NCBI RefSeq assembly: GCF_000006565.2
Contig: NC_031471.1
Span: 2,110,661 to 2,174,660, forward strand
DNA length: 64,000 nt
Direction: 5' to 3'
DNA from: Toxoplasma gondii ME49
Lineage: Eukaryota; Apicomplexa; Conoidasida; Eucoccidiorida; Sarcocystidae
The first letter of the stretch is position 1. Every line of letters starts with the position of its first letter. Shown in pieces: positions 1-10,844 of this stretch. The position numbers and the translations under genes are program-made. Under the pieces are notes generated by a model, which saw nothing but the letters and a program-made list of their open reading frames with translations, did no database searches and was not told the DNA's origin.

Positions 1-3000
1 GTCGTAGTAGTGCGTTAGCAAGGCGAATTTGGAGCGGAGAGCGGATGGCAACTGCTGCAGAGAAAGTCGAAGCTCGGCACATCTGGCACCGGACTTACGT
101 CACCTTCTTCTTCTGAGGGACCTCCCCCTTTTGACCGCCGCCTCCAAAGATCCCGATGGGGAGAGAAAAGGAGAGTCCAGGAATCGCGCCTCCGCGATTC
201 CATTTGTTGCGGCCGCCGGCCGGGGGTACAAAAGGCACAGGAGCAGCGGGAAGTCCAAATGCCTCCGGCGAGACCGGACCTGGCACACCGACACCGACGG
301 GAGCTAACGGACCCCCCCTCTGCGAATTCATGGCTTTTCCAAGAGACGAAAAGAGCGCAGAAAGAGGATCTTGAGGACCCTCAGGGTGTCGCTGCCTGCA
401 CGCGAAGACAGAAACGCAAGTGCGAGTCCAGCGTCTTCGCCTCCGTGTGGCCATGCGATCAAATGCGTTCCACCGTTCGTTTTTAACCTAGCGCAGCGTC
501 CTCTCCTGTGTTGTTGCGGGCAGCTGCACCAGTCCGCGAAAGACACTAGGCTGCTGGAAAAGCCGCGTGCAGACCCGTCGCAGACGCTGAGCGACAGCTA
601 CGAGAGAGGCGAGGAGGAAAGGAGCAACAGGATTCACGCAAAAAAACAAGAGACTTGCTGCCTGTTCTTGAAGACCACAAGTTCTCGAAAAGTGCTCACA
701 GAAGGTTCTCGTCAATCTCCACTTCAACGTCGTCAAGTCGCCCATCCTGTAGACGAAGATTTGGAAACACACAGCGACGAAAAACGCCCGGAACTCAAAA
801 CAACCGATGCAAGTCCATGCGAAAGGGGACTTTCGCAAAATGGAAAAGTCGCGCGTCTCCGTCGCCACGTAGACACAGAGACAACCCCCCAAAGCTGACA
901 CGGAAGTCAAAGCCATGCGTTACGCGTCATGCCTATGTCGGCAAGACAGGAAAGACGCAACGCGGCAAGGCGAACGCAGGGCAACCTTCTTGACGGAACC
1001 TTTGTAAAACGTTGTTTTCCGAATCCAAGTTCGGCTGAGCTTTTCATTGCCAGCATGTTGAGTGGATTACGTACAGCGGTATCCAGCGTCTACGTGGAAA
1101 CCCAGCACTCGTAGAGACAACGAGCATGCAATCTGGAAGACCATTCTTCGCAGTTTTCGGCAGAAAAAACAACACCCTCCCAGTGAGGTACCATTTGTCG
1201 GAAGGCGAAGAGCAAGACACACGCGTACCTTGATCATGGCCGCAATGACGTCCTCCGAGTCGTTCACTGCGCCTTGCGCCCGAAGAGCTCGAGCCTGCAG
1301 GAAACGCCAGATAAGCAATTTGAGTTGTTCGTTGCGAGCCTATATCTCGAATCTTCACATGCACTTTTCTGCACCTGCAGACGCAACGCCGGCGCGGAGA
1401 CCACGTCCGCGTGGATTTCCAGTACCTCCAACTTCCGCTGTTCTTCGATCCAGTGACGACGCCACAAGATATCAGTGACTGAAGGGGACCGTCTTCATGT
1501 CGTAGACAAGCAGTGACCTACAGGTGAATTTTCGGAATTCATGAGTTTGTACCTGAAACTAACGTGCTGGCTAGAGAAACCCCTGCGTCTTTGCAAAGTT
1601 CGGAGTAGAAACATGCGTTGTTTCCGGTGTCGCTCTCTCTTGAAAATCGAAAAAATGACTAGCCTCGTTTCTCCCAGCCACATCAGCTCCTCAGTTTTGT
1701 TCTCACCACTTCTTGTCGGGCGCGACCTGCTGCCTCTCCGTGGATGAGTTTCTTCACTCTCTCCTTCTCGTCTGTGTACGCTTGCTGAGGAGAAAGACAC
1801 ACCGCAAAGATACACAGAAAAGGCGAGCCTGACCTTCATCGATGCTCCGAGAGAGAATCTACCCTTCCACACGGAAAAAGAAAAAACAGCACACAGAGGC
1901 GCGAGACACAGGACAACAATGCGGTGTGCAGGCGGCCAGATCCACGTTCGCTTGTGTGGAGGAAAGACAACTGAGCTGTGTTTTCGTCTCGTCGCTAAAC
2001 CACACAAGAGACACTTGCCTCTCGTGCACAGTAGAGGTGTGTGAGTCTGCCTGAGAAGGGAACTTCAGCAAACGTGGCGACTCTTGGAACGCGTTTAACG
2101 CAAGACAGGAAAGCAAGCGGAGACACAGCGATGGACTCTCTTGTCTATCGGAGACTCGAAACACAGAACCCGCAGCCCTCGCGCTCGCGGAGAAGCAGAG
2201 ACCGTGGAGTTCCCGAGATAGTCTGAAAAGGACTCCAGTTGCGAGACAGAATCAAATGAGCTTCGCGCCCTGGCAGGCTCTGTAGCTGCTGTACGCGACC
2301 GCCCACTGAACGGTTTGCGCCAGGTGAAAGAGGTGCATTTGAGCATCCTGGGGCAAGGCCGCTGAGGCTGCTCCACCTCGGTTACGACCTGGTGGCAGAC
2401 GTGGATTCCTCTTTCAGAAGAGTCCACTACGATAGTGGAGAGCACTTTCTCTCGTGGAATCACCTGCGCGAGGTAGTGAACAATGGACGACGTGTCATCT
2501 GAATCGCACAGAGAAAAAGACTCCAGTCAGAGCGACCCTGTGTCGGGCGAGTTGGAAAAAGTTCTGAACGCCCACAATCCTGTGCCGGGCGAGTTGGAAA
2601 AAGTTCTGAACGCCCGCAATGAACTCTGGAAGCTGCAGACGCGGAGAAACTTCCTCCTGGTGCAAAAAACAACTCGAGTGCACTGAGAATAAACTGGCCT
2701 CTGAAAGCGAAAGTGGAGGATCACCGCTTCCGAACTGTGGCTAGTCACATAAACGACGCAGGCTGTATTCTTGCGCATTCATACCAGACCTAGAAACACT
2801 TTGCGCCCATCACGTGTATTTCCCCATCCCCGATGTCCCCAGAAGCCATTTATCTCTCTAGCGCTTACAACCTCTACCCACAACTCTTTCTCCCGAAGAA
2901 ATGCCTGCTCGCTACAAGTCGCAAACGCGTTTGAATGCCCCGTTACACTGTTGTTGCCGCATATGCCGCATATGGCCATATGTAAATAAATACATGTGAG

Positions 3001-6000
3001 GACGTAGCATGTGTACATCTAAACTTGCACGTACAAGTATATTCATTCATGCATACATACAATACATATACACATATGTATACATATATGTATATATATA
3101 TATATATATATGTAAAGCAGGCACGATCCAGTCATCCGGGAAGATTTATCTATGGCAGTGTCGGCCGAGCGTCCCGTTATACTCGACAGGTCACCTGGCT
3201 TCCCAGTACCTCCCTGTTGCCTCATTTTGAAATATCGACTTCAATTAAAAGCTGAGAGATGGCGCCAGTTCTACGCGCCAGAGAGCCCTAGACACTGCTC
3301 CTACATGAGTGTGAGCCTTGAAGGTTTGCTGGGATGCACCCAGATTCATTTTCCTTTGTTCGGCTAATACATGGAAGCCGATCGGTTCTACTTCCACCGC
3401 AGTTACCATCTTGTATCTGCCGCGTTTCACCCACGCCAACGCGGAGGGATCTGTGACCATACGAATATCTATGTACAACGTGCGACTTCCTGTCTCTTAA
3501 GACGCTTATGATACCTCCTGTTTCGCTTAGCAGTGCACTTTTCAGTTGCTTCTACATGACGCTGCATGTCTGAAAACCCCAACACTTCTCAACAACATGC
3601 GTTCCTGTATACATTTGTATTTCGCCGTCGGCTCTTCTTAAGAGCAAGTAGTCACAACTAATCACGACTCCCTTTTGATGACTGTCTTTGTTCGACTGCC
3701 CCCTCTGTACGTGTCTACCCCCGCGGCGGCATGCGCGTAGCTGTCTGTATACCTCCTGTTCGCCGGCAAGAGCGCTACGAGTGCAGAAGCATCGCCATGT
3801 TTTGCTGTCTTCACAGCAAATAGGTCTCCCCTTGATGCCGAAAACTCGCGGTCCTGATGGATCGATTCCGGAAACGTCTCAGCAGGGCAACCAGATATTC
3901 TTCATAGACCGCTGACGGCAGAAAAACGGTTCTTTCTCACCTCCAACGAAACCGACTTCGGTGAATCGAGTCGCTGCGACTTTGACGAACGGTGCCCCGG
4001 CGAATGCTGCCAAGCGCTTCGCGAGTTCCTAAGAAAGAAACGGATGCACGCTCGAATGCGGCGGTGCCACTGTAGACGAAGGAGTTCCCAACTGAAACCA
4101 GCAGCGCGCAAAACGAGCGAAAACTTCCGCGCGAGAGGCAGAAGCTCAAGAAACTCGCAAGAAAAAGAGTCTTCATCTCAGAGGCCCCAACCCAGAAATC
4201 GCAATCCCGGACAACGCAGTCTCCTGACACAGCGACACCCACGGCGCACGATGGACTGCGAGGGAGGAAGGGAGAAAAGTGTGCTGGAAGAGGAAAATCG
4301 AAACAACATTTGCAAAGAGAGTATTTAGAGATAGATACATAGAATATACACATAGACGTATTTAAAGCGAGAATGCTACACATAAAATATTTATGCACAT
4401 AGACATATACCTACATTAATTGTGCACATACAGAGAGCGATACGTATTACGCATATAGACACAAGTTATAAAATATATATACATACAGTTTGACTGAATA
4501 CATAGTATACATATTTATACTAATTTACATATAAAGAATACATACACATGTGTATAATTATATATATATATATATATGAGAACCGTACGCCAGCATGGAG
4601 ACGCAGAGCTTTGTCGAGCATCAAGGACATTTTTAGGTGGCGATGAAATATAGATAAGGCAGGAAACGACGACGCGTTTCCTGATATAGGGCGAACTCAA
4701 GAGAGTGGACTCCCGCAGAGAAGGCGTAAGCATGGAAGAGTCTGACACACGCCAGAGATCTGAGATGTCGAGCACCAAATGGTCCCGAAAAACTGGGTAC
4801 AGTCTAAGACCTGTAGCGTTCGAGCCACCCTAGACTTTCGAAAAAGGACTTCGTTGCGTTTCTTCCCTGAATGCGTGTATGCGTGTTTGTTGTTCCACCT
4901 CGAAGGCACACGGGTCGCCGAAACCGGTAAAAAACTTTTCCGAGGATGTGACAAGCAAAGTGACAGCCCGTTCGACTCACCGTCTTCCCACATCCCGACG
5001 GCCCAATGAGGAGGAGATTGTTCGGCGCGATCTCCCGACGCAGCTTCTCATCTTTCACTTGTTGCCGACGCCAGCGATCTGAGATGTCGAGCACCAAATG
5101 GTCCCAAAAAACTGGATCCATTCTAAGATTTGTAGCTTTCGAGTCGCCCCAGACTCTCGAAAAAGTACTTCGTTGCGTATTGTGCTTGCGTCCATAGACA
5201 GAGTTCACATATTAAAAAAACTTCTGACTCAACGGCATTCTTCGAGAGCAGGAACACCGTAAGTTCGGCGAACAGGGGAAAAACAGTTGGAAAGACACAT
5301 TCTTGAAATGAAAATGTGTACCTCGCTGCTCCAAGAACCACTGTTTTCATGAAACCGGTATACCTGATGTCCTTTCAGGTAAATAAGATAGGTCTTAAGT
5401 CTCTAACGGAGGCGCGCCCCTCAGTGTGCCGACGCCCCGAGTGAGAGGAGCAAGCAGGCAACGCAAAAAAGTCCGACAAGAGAGCGAACCTCCACGGAAA
5501 AGAAACGCGACTCAACACAGAGGCGGAGAACTAGATGTAGCGTCCACGCAGAGGGCGAAACAGAAAAAAGATGAGAACCCAGAGATAGGGCACCGGATAC
5601 TGATTCGTTTGGACAGCTTCTGCTCAAGATCCAGCACTGACTCAGCTCCACGCATCAATTTGGAGACGGGAAGAAGAACAACATGGAAGCCAACGCAGAA
5701 CTACGAAGGGGGAGCCAGCTCGCCGCGGTTGTGCTCAGCGAGCTCCGGAGATACGAGAAACTTGAAGAGCACCACAAATTTAATCGAACAAGGGAACTCC
5801 GGAGATCCGGGGTTCGTACGAAAGATCGCCACGAACACTGAGGCGAGAAAGTCTAAAATAAATTCGTCTCCAGCTGCGGCGGCTGCGTTCCGCGTTTCAA
5901 TTGCTTTCATCCCTCGCTCGTTTAGATCAGGGAACCGGACGAGCTTGAACTCGGGAGGTTTTCCGGTCACGAGAGAACCTAAAGAAGCGAAAAGGGACTT

Positions 6001-7042
6001 TCTGAATCGTATCCCTCTCGACACTGGTGACTCACCTCTCAGCGCGATGGCCAAGCTTTTCTTCGCTGTGTCTTGACCGACAACTGAAAAGAAACAAAGC
6101 GGAACAAAGCAACTCTCCTCTGTTCAAGCGCAGCGTCCGGGGCACCCGCGTTGCCGGCAGTAACAGTCATCCAAAATCGAGTGATCCGTACCAGGTTTGG
6201 CACAATGTCCGGATAGACGCTACACATCACGCGGCCTCCGTTATTTTAAGAGAATGCAAACCGCGAGAAGGTCAGTTTCAGTGAGCAGTGGCGTTTCAAA
6301 GAAGGTCAACCCAAGGTAAGCTCCGGCGGGAGTGTGCACTGTTGCTCCAGGTGATGGGCGACACGGCAGGCGTCGCTGTTCTCTGGGGTGGAGACTAAAG
6401 CCGACCGCTTTCCGCGTTTGAGTTCTCGTCTTGAAGAGTTTCCCCGAACCTTCGTGCACCCTGGCTCCTACTGTATTTGTCGAGGGCAGCGACGATTTCG
6501 TCCGGATCTTTGGTGAAGTCGTCGATCTGCTCTGCAGGCTCAGTGGTGGAGACCTCATTGCGCACAGTTCCTTCAGCGTTATCAAGCGACAGTGGTGGCT
6601 CCGAAAGCGGGGCTACAGTCTCCTGCAGTTTTCTGACGCCCTGGTCGTCAGCCGAGTCGGAGTTCTCTTGCGAACCTTTTTCTCCATGAGAAGAAACGCC
6701 GGGAGTCGCGGAGTGGAGCATGCGCAGGAACGTCTCCGGGAAGACTCCGCCGGGCGTCTTTCCACGTATCGATTTTCTGGACGCGTGGAAGCCGCGCCGA
6801 GCAAGGGGCGAGTCTGTTTTCAAGGGCGTCGGAGAAGAGGGGAGAAACAGAAACTCAGAGGAACCGGATCTGGATAGACAGTGGAACTGGCGCCGAGCAC
6901 CTGACAGAAATAAACGCTGCGTCCGCGCCGAGGCACTGAAGGAAAGCCCCTCTCTAAGGGCAGACGCTGGCGGAAGTGCCATCGCGGTATGGTAGGGGAC
7001 TTTTCCGACGGAAAGACACAGAAAAACGGGACTTCTGCCCAT
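1..7042 (-). CDS. hslU: HslU/ClpY ATPase of the HslUV protease, probably mitochondrial (partial, runs off left edge)
   Basis: HslU is the AAA+ unfoldase that feeds proteins to the HslV peptidase. Exons were placed by GT-AG sites and phase: 6472-7042, 6036-6083, 4981-5078, 3941-4028, 1784 to about 1727 or 1707, 1375-1478, 1229-1294 and 99-319. Exon 1 has an Arg/Ser-rich, acid-poor N-terminus like a mitochondrial presequence, then [10 protein letters not shown]. Exon 2 continues [16 protein letters not shown]. Exon 3 gives [17 protein letters not shown] and the Walker A loop GPSGCGKT. Exon 4 gives ELAKRLA...APFVKV...TEVGFVG, the classic HslU pore-region block. Exons at 1.2-1.8 kb align with the intermediate domain ([16 protein letters not shown] resembles the bacterial LDDKEIEI segment), and 99-319 ends in FGGGGQKG...KKKVT. 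I could not find the ~20-residue link after VGFVG. Walker B, sensor and C-terminal parts lie outside the window. The start could be 7042 or the Met at 6982. HslV is not in the window. Confidence 0.9.
99..319 (-). other. hslU: HslU exon carrying a Gly/Pro-rich intermediate-domain insertion
   Basis: This exon runs from an acceptor at 320-322 (CAG on the minus strand) to a strong GTAAGT donor just below position 99. It encodes about 73 residues in phase 0, rich in Gly, Pro, Val and Ala, and ends [16 protein letters not shown]. That end lines up with the FQNLGGQKQKARKLKIK segment of the bacterial HslU intermediate domain. The upstream 55 or so residues have no counterpart in bacterial HslU that I recognise. 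The next exon (Walker B side) should lie left of the window. Exon assignment rests on splice sites and this alignment only. Confidence 0.65.
2537..2620. repeat. 42-bp direct tandem duplication
   Basis: Two adjacent 42-bp copies (2537-2578 and 2579-2620) differ at two positions. They lie between HslU exons, presumably in an intron. The plus-strand reading (GELEKVLNA twice) is open, but I found no other sign of a gene there. Confidence 0.85.
3057..3114. repeat. TA-rich microsatellite
   Basis: Interrupted then uninterrupted TA dinucleotide runs inside a presumed HslU intron, of the kind common in T. gondii introns and spacers. Confidence 0.8.
4321..4580. repeat. AT-rich intronic tract ending in a TA microsatellite
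   Basis: About 260 bases of very AT-rich, TA/CA-patterned sequence with imperfect tandem character, closing with a pure TA run near 4557-4577. It lies in the HslU intron between the exons at 3941-4028 and 4981-5078. No coding signal was seen in it. Confidence 0.75.
4749..4859. repeat. Duplicated copy of an intron/exon boundary (copy A)
   Basis: This stretch matches 5068-5178 at a constant offset of 319 bases with no indels and scattered substitutions. It lies in the intron downstream of the P-loop exon and holds, on the minus strand, a second polypyrimidine-AG acceptor followed by ATCTCTGGCG, a decayed copy of the exon start. Reading on from it gives no HslU sequence, so it looks like a non-functional decoy splice site. 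Confidence 0.85.
4981..5078 (-). other. hslU: HslU exon with the Walker A (P-loop) motif
   Basis: The 98-nt exon is entered in phase 1 from exon 2 (6036-6083) and ends in phase 0. It encodes [17 protein letters not shown], then [16 protein letters not shown], directly before a GTGAGT donor. The GPSGCGKT loop binds ATP phosphate in AAA+ proteins; the RWRR and LR-EI context is specific to HslU and not ClpX. The first 11 bases of this exon and its acceptor are part of a 111-bp segment that is duplicated further down the gene. Confidence 0.93.
5068..5178. repeat. Duplicated copy of an intron/exon boundary (copy B, functional)
   Basis: This copy overlaps the first 11 bases of the HslU P-loop exon (5068-5078), with the rest in the upstream intron. 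It contains the acceptor that must be used, because only this copy leads into the intact exon. Confidence 0.85.
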
Positions 7043-8056
7043 GCAGACTTAAAGAAAACGGTCGCGGGGCTTCTTGTGGTTGAACGAACGGTGGAGGATC
7101 AGATTTGGTGAGTAGCGACCGGAGGAGAAGCAAAGGAACATCGATGGTGACGAAATTTATGCAGCGACGCGAGGAACATGGGAGGTTGTTTGCAAGTTTC
7201 AGCCGAGCGGCAACGGGAAACTTCTCTTCAGAAAACAAGATCGAGGGCGGTACGCGAGTGCGCGTTTGCCTTCTCAGCAGAGGTGCCTGTAAACTGAAGA
7301 CGACGAAGCTCTCCAGTCTTTCTGTGGCTTGTTTCACCGAAAAACTGGACAGATTTCAGCCGCGGAACGGACGGAAAGCTTAGCACGGATACCCTTGCAG
7401 GATTCCACCCATGAGTCGCTAGGAAAGCCTTCAGACGAAAAAAAAGTGCTGTGTCATGCGACAGGCCCAACAAAACAAGTGTAAGCGTGATCAAACCAAA
7501 GACAGTCCCGCGGCGTTTTACGGAGTCCGTCCTTTTTCGTGCAGCTTAAACCCCCAGCTCGACGGCGCCAGCGGCCGCCTGGGTGCCTGGTTCTCTTTCC
7601 TGGAGAAGCAAACAACGGAAAATGAAACAGCAAGCAGTTCTATGCTCCGGTAAAAGAGTTGTCTGAGGCCTGAGGCGCTCTCAAGAAAAACTGCAGCCTT
7701 GCCGGAGCCTTGCACAGCGCTGTGCGAATTGCGCAGGAGACTCAACTCGAACGTCCTTGGAGGGAAGCGCCGGCAACACACGCGGACCCAACTTGCTTCT
7801 GGCGTTTAAACTTCTCTTCTGAGGAAGCAAATCGAACTTCTCTCGGGCTTTTCGGTCGCGTAGGGACTGGTCTGGCGGTCAACCCAAACGCGGTGCATGC
7901 AACCATGAGAAAACGCAACTGTTCGCGCAGCCTTGTGCTGATGTAGAGTCGGTGAAGGAGAACGCCTGCCTGTAGATCCGGACACTGTTCACCTGACGCT
8001 CTTTCCTTTCAACGTTCACTTTCCATCTATCTTCACTGGAGCACATAAGCACGGAT

Positions 8057-8106
8057 TATACATATATATTTACGTATTCATTGGAATATATATATATATA
8101 TATATT
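8057..8106. repeat. TA microsatellite with ATTC(A/G)TTGG flanks
   Basis: A TA run bordered by ATTCATTGG on the left and ATTCGTTGG on the right. A similar arrangement occurs at 8593-8640, about 540 bp away. Confidence 0.7.
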
Positions 8107-8592
8107 CGTTGGAGTACATCGAGGTTCCGTGGGGCATCGTCCACTTCGCTCAGAGAGCGTCATACCTTGATCCGTCCAGCTTCCGTTGGGTCAGAGGTGA
8201 ATCAGAATGGAGGGAAAAAGTCGAAGATATACCAAGACACTCATCTGCTTCTAGTTGTGGTTTCCGCACAGAAACAACATCGTTCACCAGGTCTCACGAG
8301 AACGCCGAGCGCCTGCCAACAAATTCGTTTGCAGACCACTTCGAGAAACAGACATTTCGTCAGCGTTTCATTCGACCCACTTTGTTCAGATCCTCCCGTT
8401 GAGAAGAGATTTAAAACAGTTCAGGATTTGATGCGGCTTTGACAATTGAAAACAGCGGGAAAACAGTCTACATACAGTCGACAAGAGGCTCCTGTGGACG
8501 CTTTTCGCCACAGGCCAAACTCCTTTAGGTCGCTCATGGTGCAACTGGTAGCCCTCCCTTGCGAAATTCGTTTTCTATTCTTCTTCACTGCT

Positions 8593-8640
8593 GCATATAT
8601 ACACATATATATATATATATATTCATTGGTACATATATAT
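8593..8640. repeat. TA microsatellite with ATTCATTGG flank
   Basis: A second TA run followed by ATTCATTGG and another short TA block, resembling the element at 8057-8106. Confidence 0.7.
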
Positions 8641-10844
8641 TTTCACTTTGGGCATTTTGTGTGCAGTGAATGCGACAGTGTCTTGCTTCATGTTCGTGCA
8701 TCCAGTCCGTACTCCAACGTGACTCCAAGTGGCGCTTGTGTGCACGGCCAGCGAAAGTGGTGTTTCCCATTGGGGGTGCCGTTGTCCTAGGCAATCTTTC
8801 GTCTATATGTCTCCTCGGTGGTGCCTGTGGAGAAGGGCCATCTCGAAAAAGCAAGACGACCAGGACTAGGAATACTGAGAAGACGGGAGAGCAGGAAGAG
8901 CACTGTCGAGAATGAGCGAGGACAAACGGAATAACATGGTCGAGATTGGGCAAGAAGAGTAGGAGAAGCACTAGCGATAGTGATTAGAAAGGCCAGAAAC
9001 GGCACTGCCAACCACCATCAAAACGATCACATTATATACGCAAACAATTACTGATCCACTGCGCGTCGAGTCATGCACTGTCGACGACTGAGCATTCGGG
9101 TCTTCAAAGCTCGAATCTCGGAAGGAAATCTTAGATTGACCAGGAGTGACATAATCACCAACAATCCATTCGTTTTGGGTGTATCTGCGTCTATGAGTGC
9201 ATAAAAGGTCCTAGAAAAAAGATAGAAGAATCCACGCAACTCGGCTAGCACACAAGCCCTTTGTGAGGGACACACTTTTTGTTCGTACAAGTCGAAGCCA
9301 GCAGCTCGACAAGCGTGTTGGAATTTGAGATATCTACCCCTTTTTTTTCTGCGAAGTTCATCTTCCACCCTCGAGTTTCCTGTGTTTTTCAAATCTTTGG
9401 CACCGTTCGGTCGCTGCGGTCTGTGTTTTGAGGCTGATCTTTGCGTCCTTTCGAGAGAACACCTCGCTTGTTCCAGCTCTCCTTTTCCTCTGCAGACGCC
9501 TGCATGCAGCCGCCGTCAGCCCTGGAAAAAATGAGGGTGACACCGCTTGTCGCTGGGTTCCCGGGGCTTTTTCGACGAATTTCTCCCCTTTAACACCTTC
9601 TTTCCTCTGTTTCTTCCCAATAGGTCGCTTGCCTCCGCCGTCGCTCTCTGCTTTTCGAACCAGGTCACCTCGAAGTCGCATTAACTGTTCAAAGGGCCCT
9701 GGAGCCAGCTGAGTGGACACAAATCCATTTTTTCCGCGTAGAACTTTGTCGATCTACTCCAGTCTGACATTTCTGCGTACTCACGCTGGTCTCTCCCGGA
9801 GAAGCGCCCAGGCGAACCGCCGTAGCCTTTTCTTGTTGGAGAGGCAGCTCTAGGATTTGCTTACACGAGTGAGTTCCTCGCACACCTCGACGCACGAGTT
9901 ACATTTGAGGTCCACTACTGGGGCTTCACGGTTCTTCTGTTGGAGTTTATTTTCTGTGCCTCAGTTACTCGTGAAGCGTTGGAGTGTTTTCTCGTCCGAG
10001 TCTCACTTTTGCCGAGTCTAACGGCCCGGGTTCCGCACAATTGGTCGTGCCTCACGATTCCGCGTAACCAACAGGCAGTGATTGCAGTTCGTGCCAGCCG
10101 CAGCTTCCGCACAGGAGGGGATTGCTTGCTTCTGCTTTCTTGGAATCCCCGGGAAAGCGCTCTAAATTCTCTCGCGCAGTGTTCTGGGCCGTCCCCTCAC
10201 ACTGTCCGCAGCGCCGGCGCGTACGACCAACACAGTTGACCTCATGTTTTCTGACTGTTTTCTCTTCACCACAAAAGGAGTGAGGAGCCGGATGTCCTCG
10301 GCGCATGCAGTGCCAGTCAGAAGCCAGCTGAGGCAGCCGCCCTGCTGCACATTTCACTGAGGGACTCGTGTAGTCCTGCGGCCCTTCACGGTTCTCGTCT
10401 TCCACCCAAGTTTCTCGGAGGGATTACAGTTCTCACCCTCCTGAATTCGTTAAAGGAGATCTGGGGAAGCCACGACTACCTTCCCTGCGTCCGCAATCGT
10501 GCATGCAGATCGCTTCAAGTTTCTCCACCGAAAACCCCCAAGTGCGCCTCCTCGCTTTGCACTCTGGTGGTGTTTGTGTCTGCGTTTCTGACCGACTTCT
10601 CAGAAGCCTGTTCACCTGAAAGAAGCATGCGTAGGTTCGCTGTTTTTTGTGTCACGTTGTAAGAGGCGTCCTTCAAGGAACGGTGTGCGTCAACCGCGGA
10701 GTGTCTCCACACCCCGCGGCGCTTTATTGCCAGCACTATCGAACTTGGACCTGGTAGAGACCGTGGACATCTATAAACCTGCAGTTTAACTCGTCCCTGA
10801 ATGCTTCGGGGAGACGTCCATGGCCGCAGGGTTTCACACAAACC

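Larger units (their letters stand above)
7043..10844. other. Divergent HslU-VPS13 spacer, no convincing gene
   Basis: About 3.8 kb separates the start codons of two divergent genes and should hold both promoters and 5' UTRs. Open frames here are short (the longest is about 120 codons on the minus strand at 9358-9720) and show no family motif. Two TA microsatellites lie at 8057-8106 and 8593-8640. The last 1.5 kb before 10845 is pyrimidine-rich on the plus strand, as expected for a T. gondii 5' UTR or promoter. I could not place a transcription start. Confidence 0.6.

Noticed and set aside
4515..4778. Minus-strand frame starting [10 protein letters not shown], similar to the start of the HslU P-loop exon
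   Set aside because: It comes from the duplicated 111-bp segment; beyond the duplicated part it does not resemble HslU and ends in TA-rich sequence.
5426..6076. 216-codon plus-strand open frame
   Set aside because: It lies opposite HslU intron and exon 2, which is firmly identified on the minus strand. Its content is low-complexity.
9048..9140. Possible tRNA B-box (GCTCGAATCT)
   Set aside because: No matching A-box, acceptor stem or anticodon arm could be paired around it.
9358..9720. 120-codon minus-strand open frame in the HslU-VPS13 spacer
   Set aside because: Lys/Arg-rich with no family motif or supporting splice pattern; its complement is pyrimidine-rich sequence typical of a T. gondii leader.
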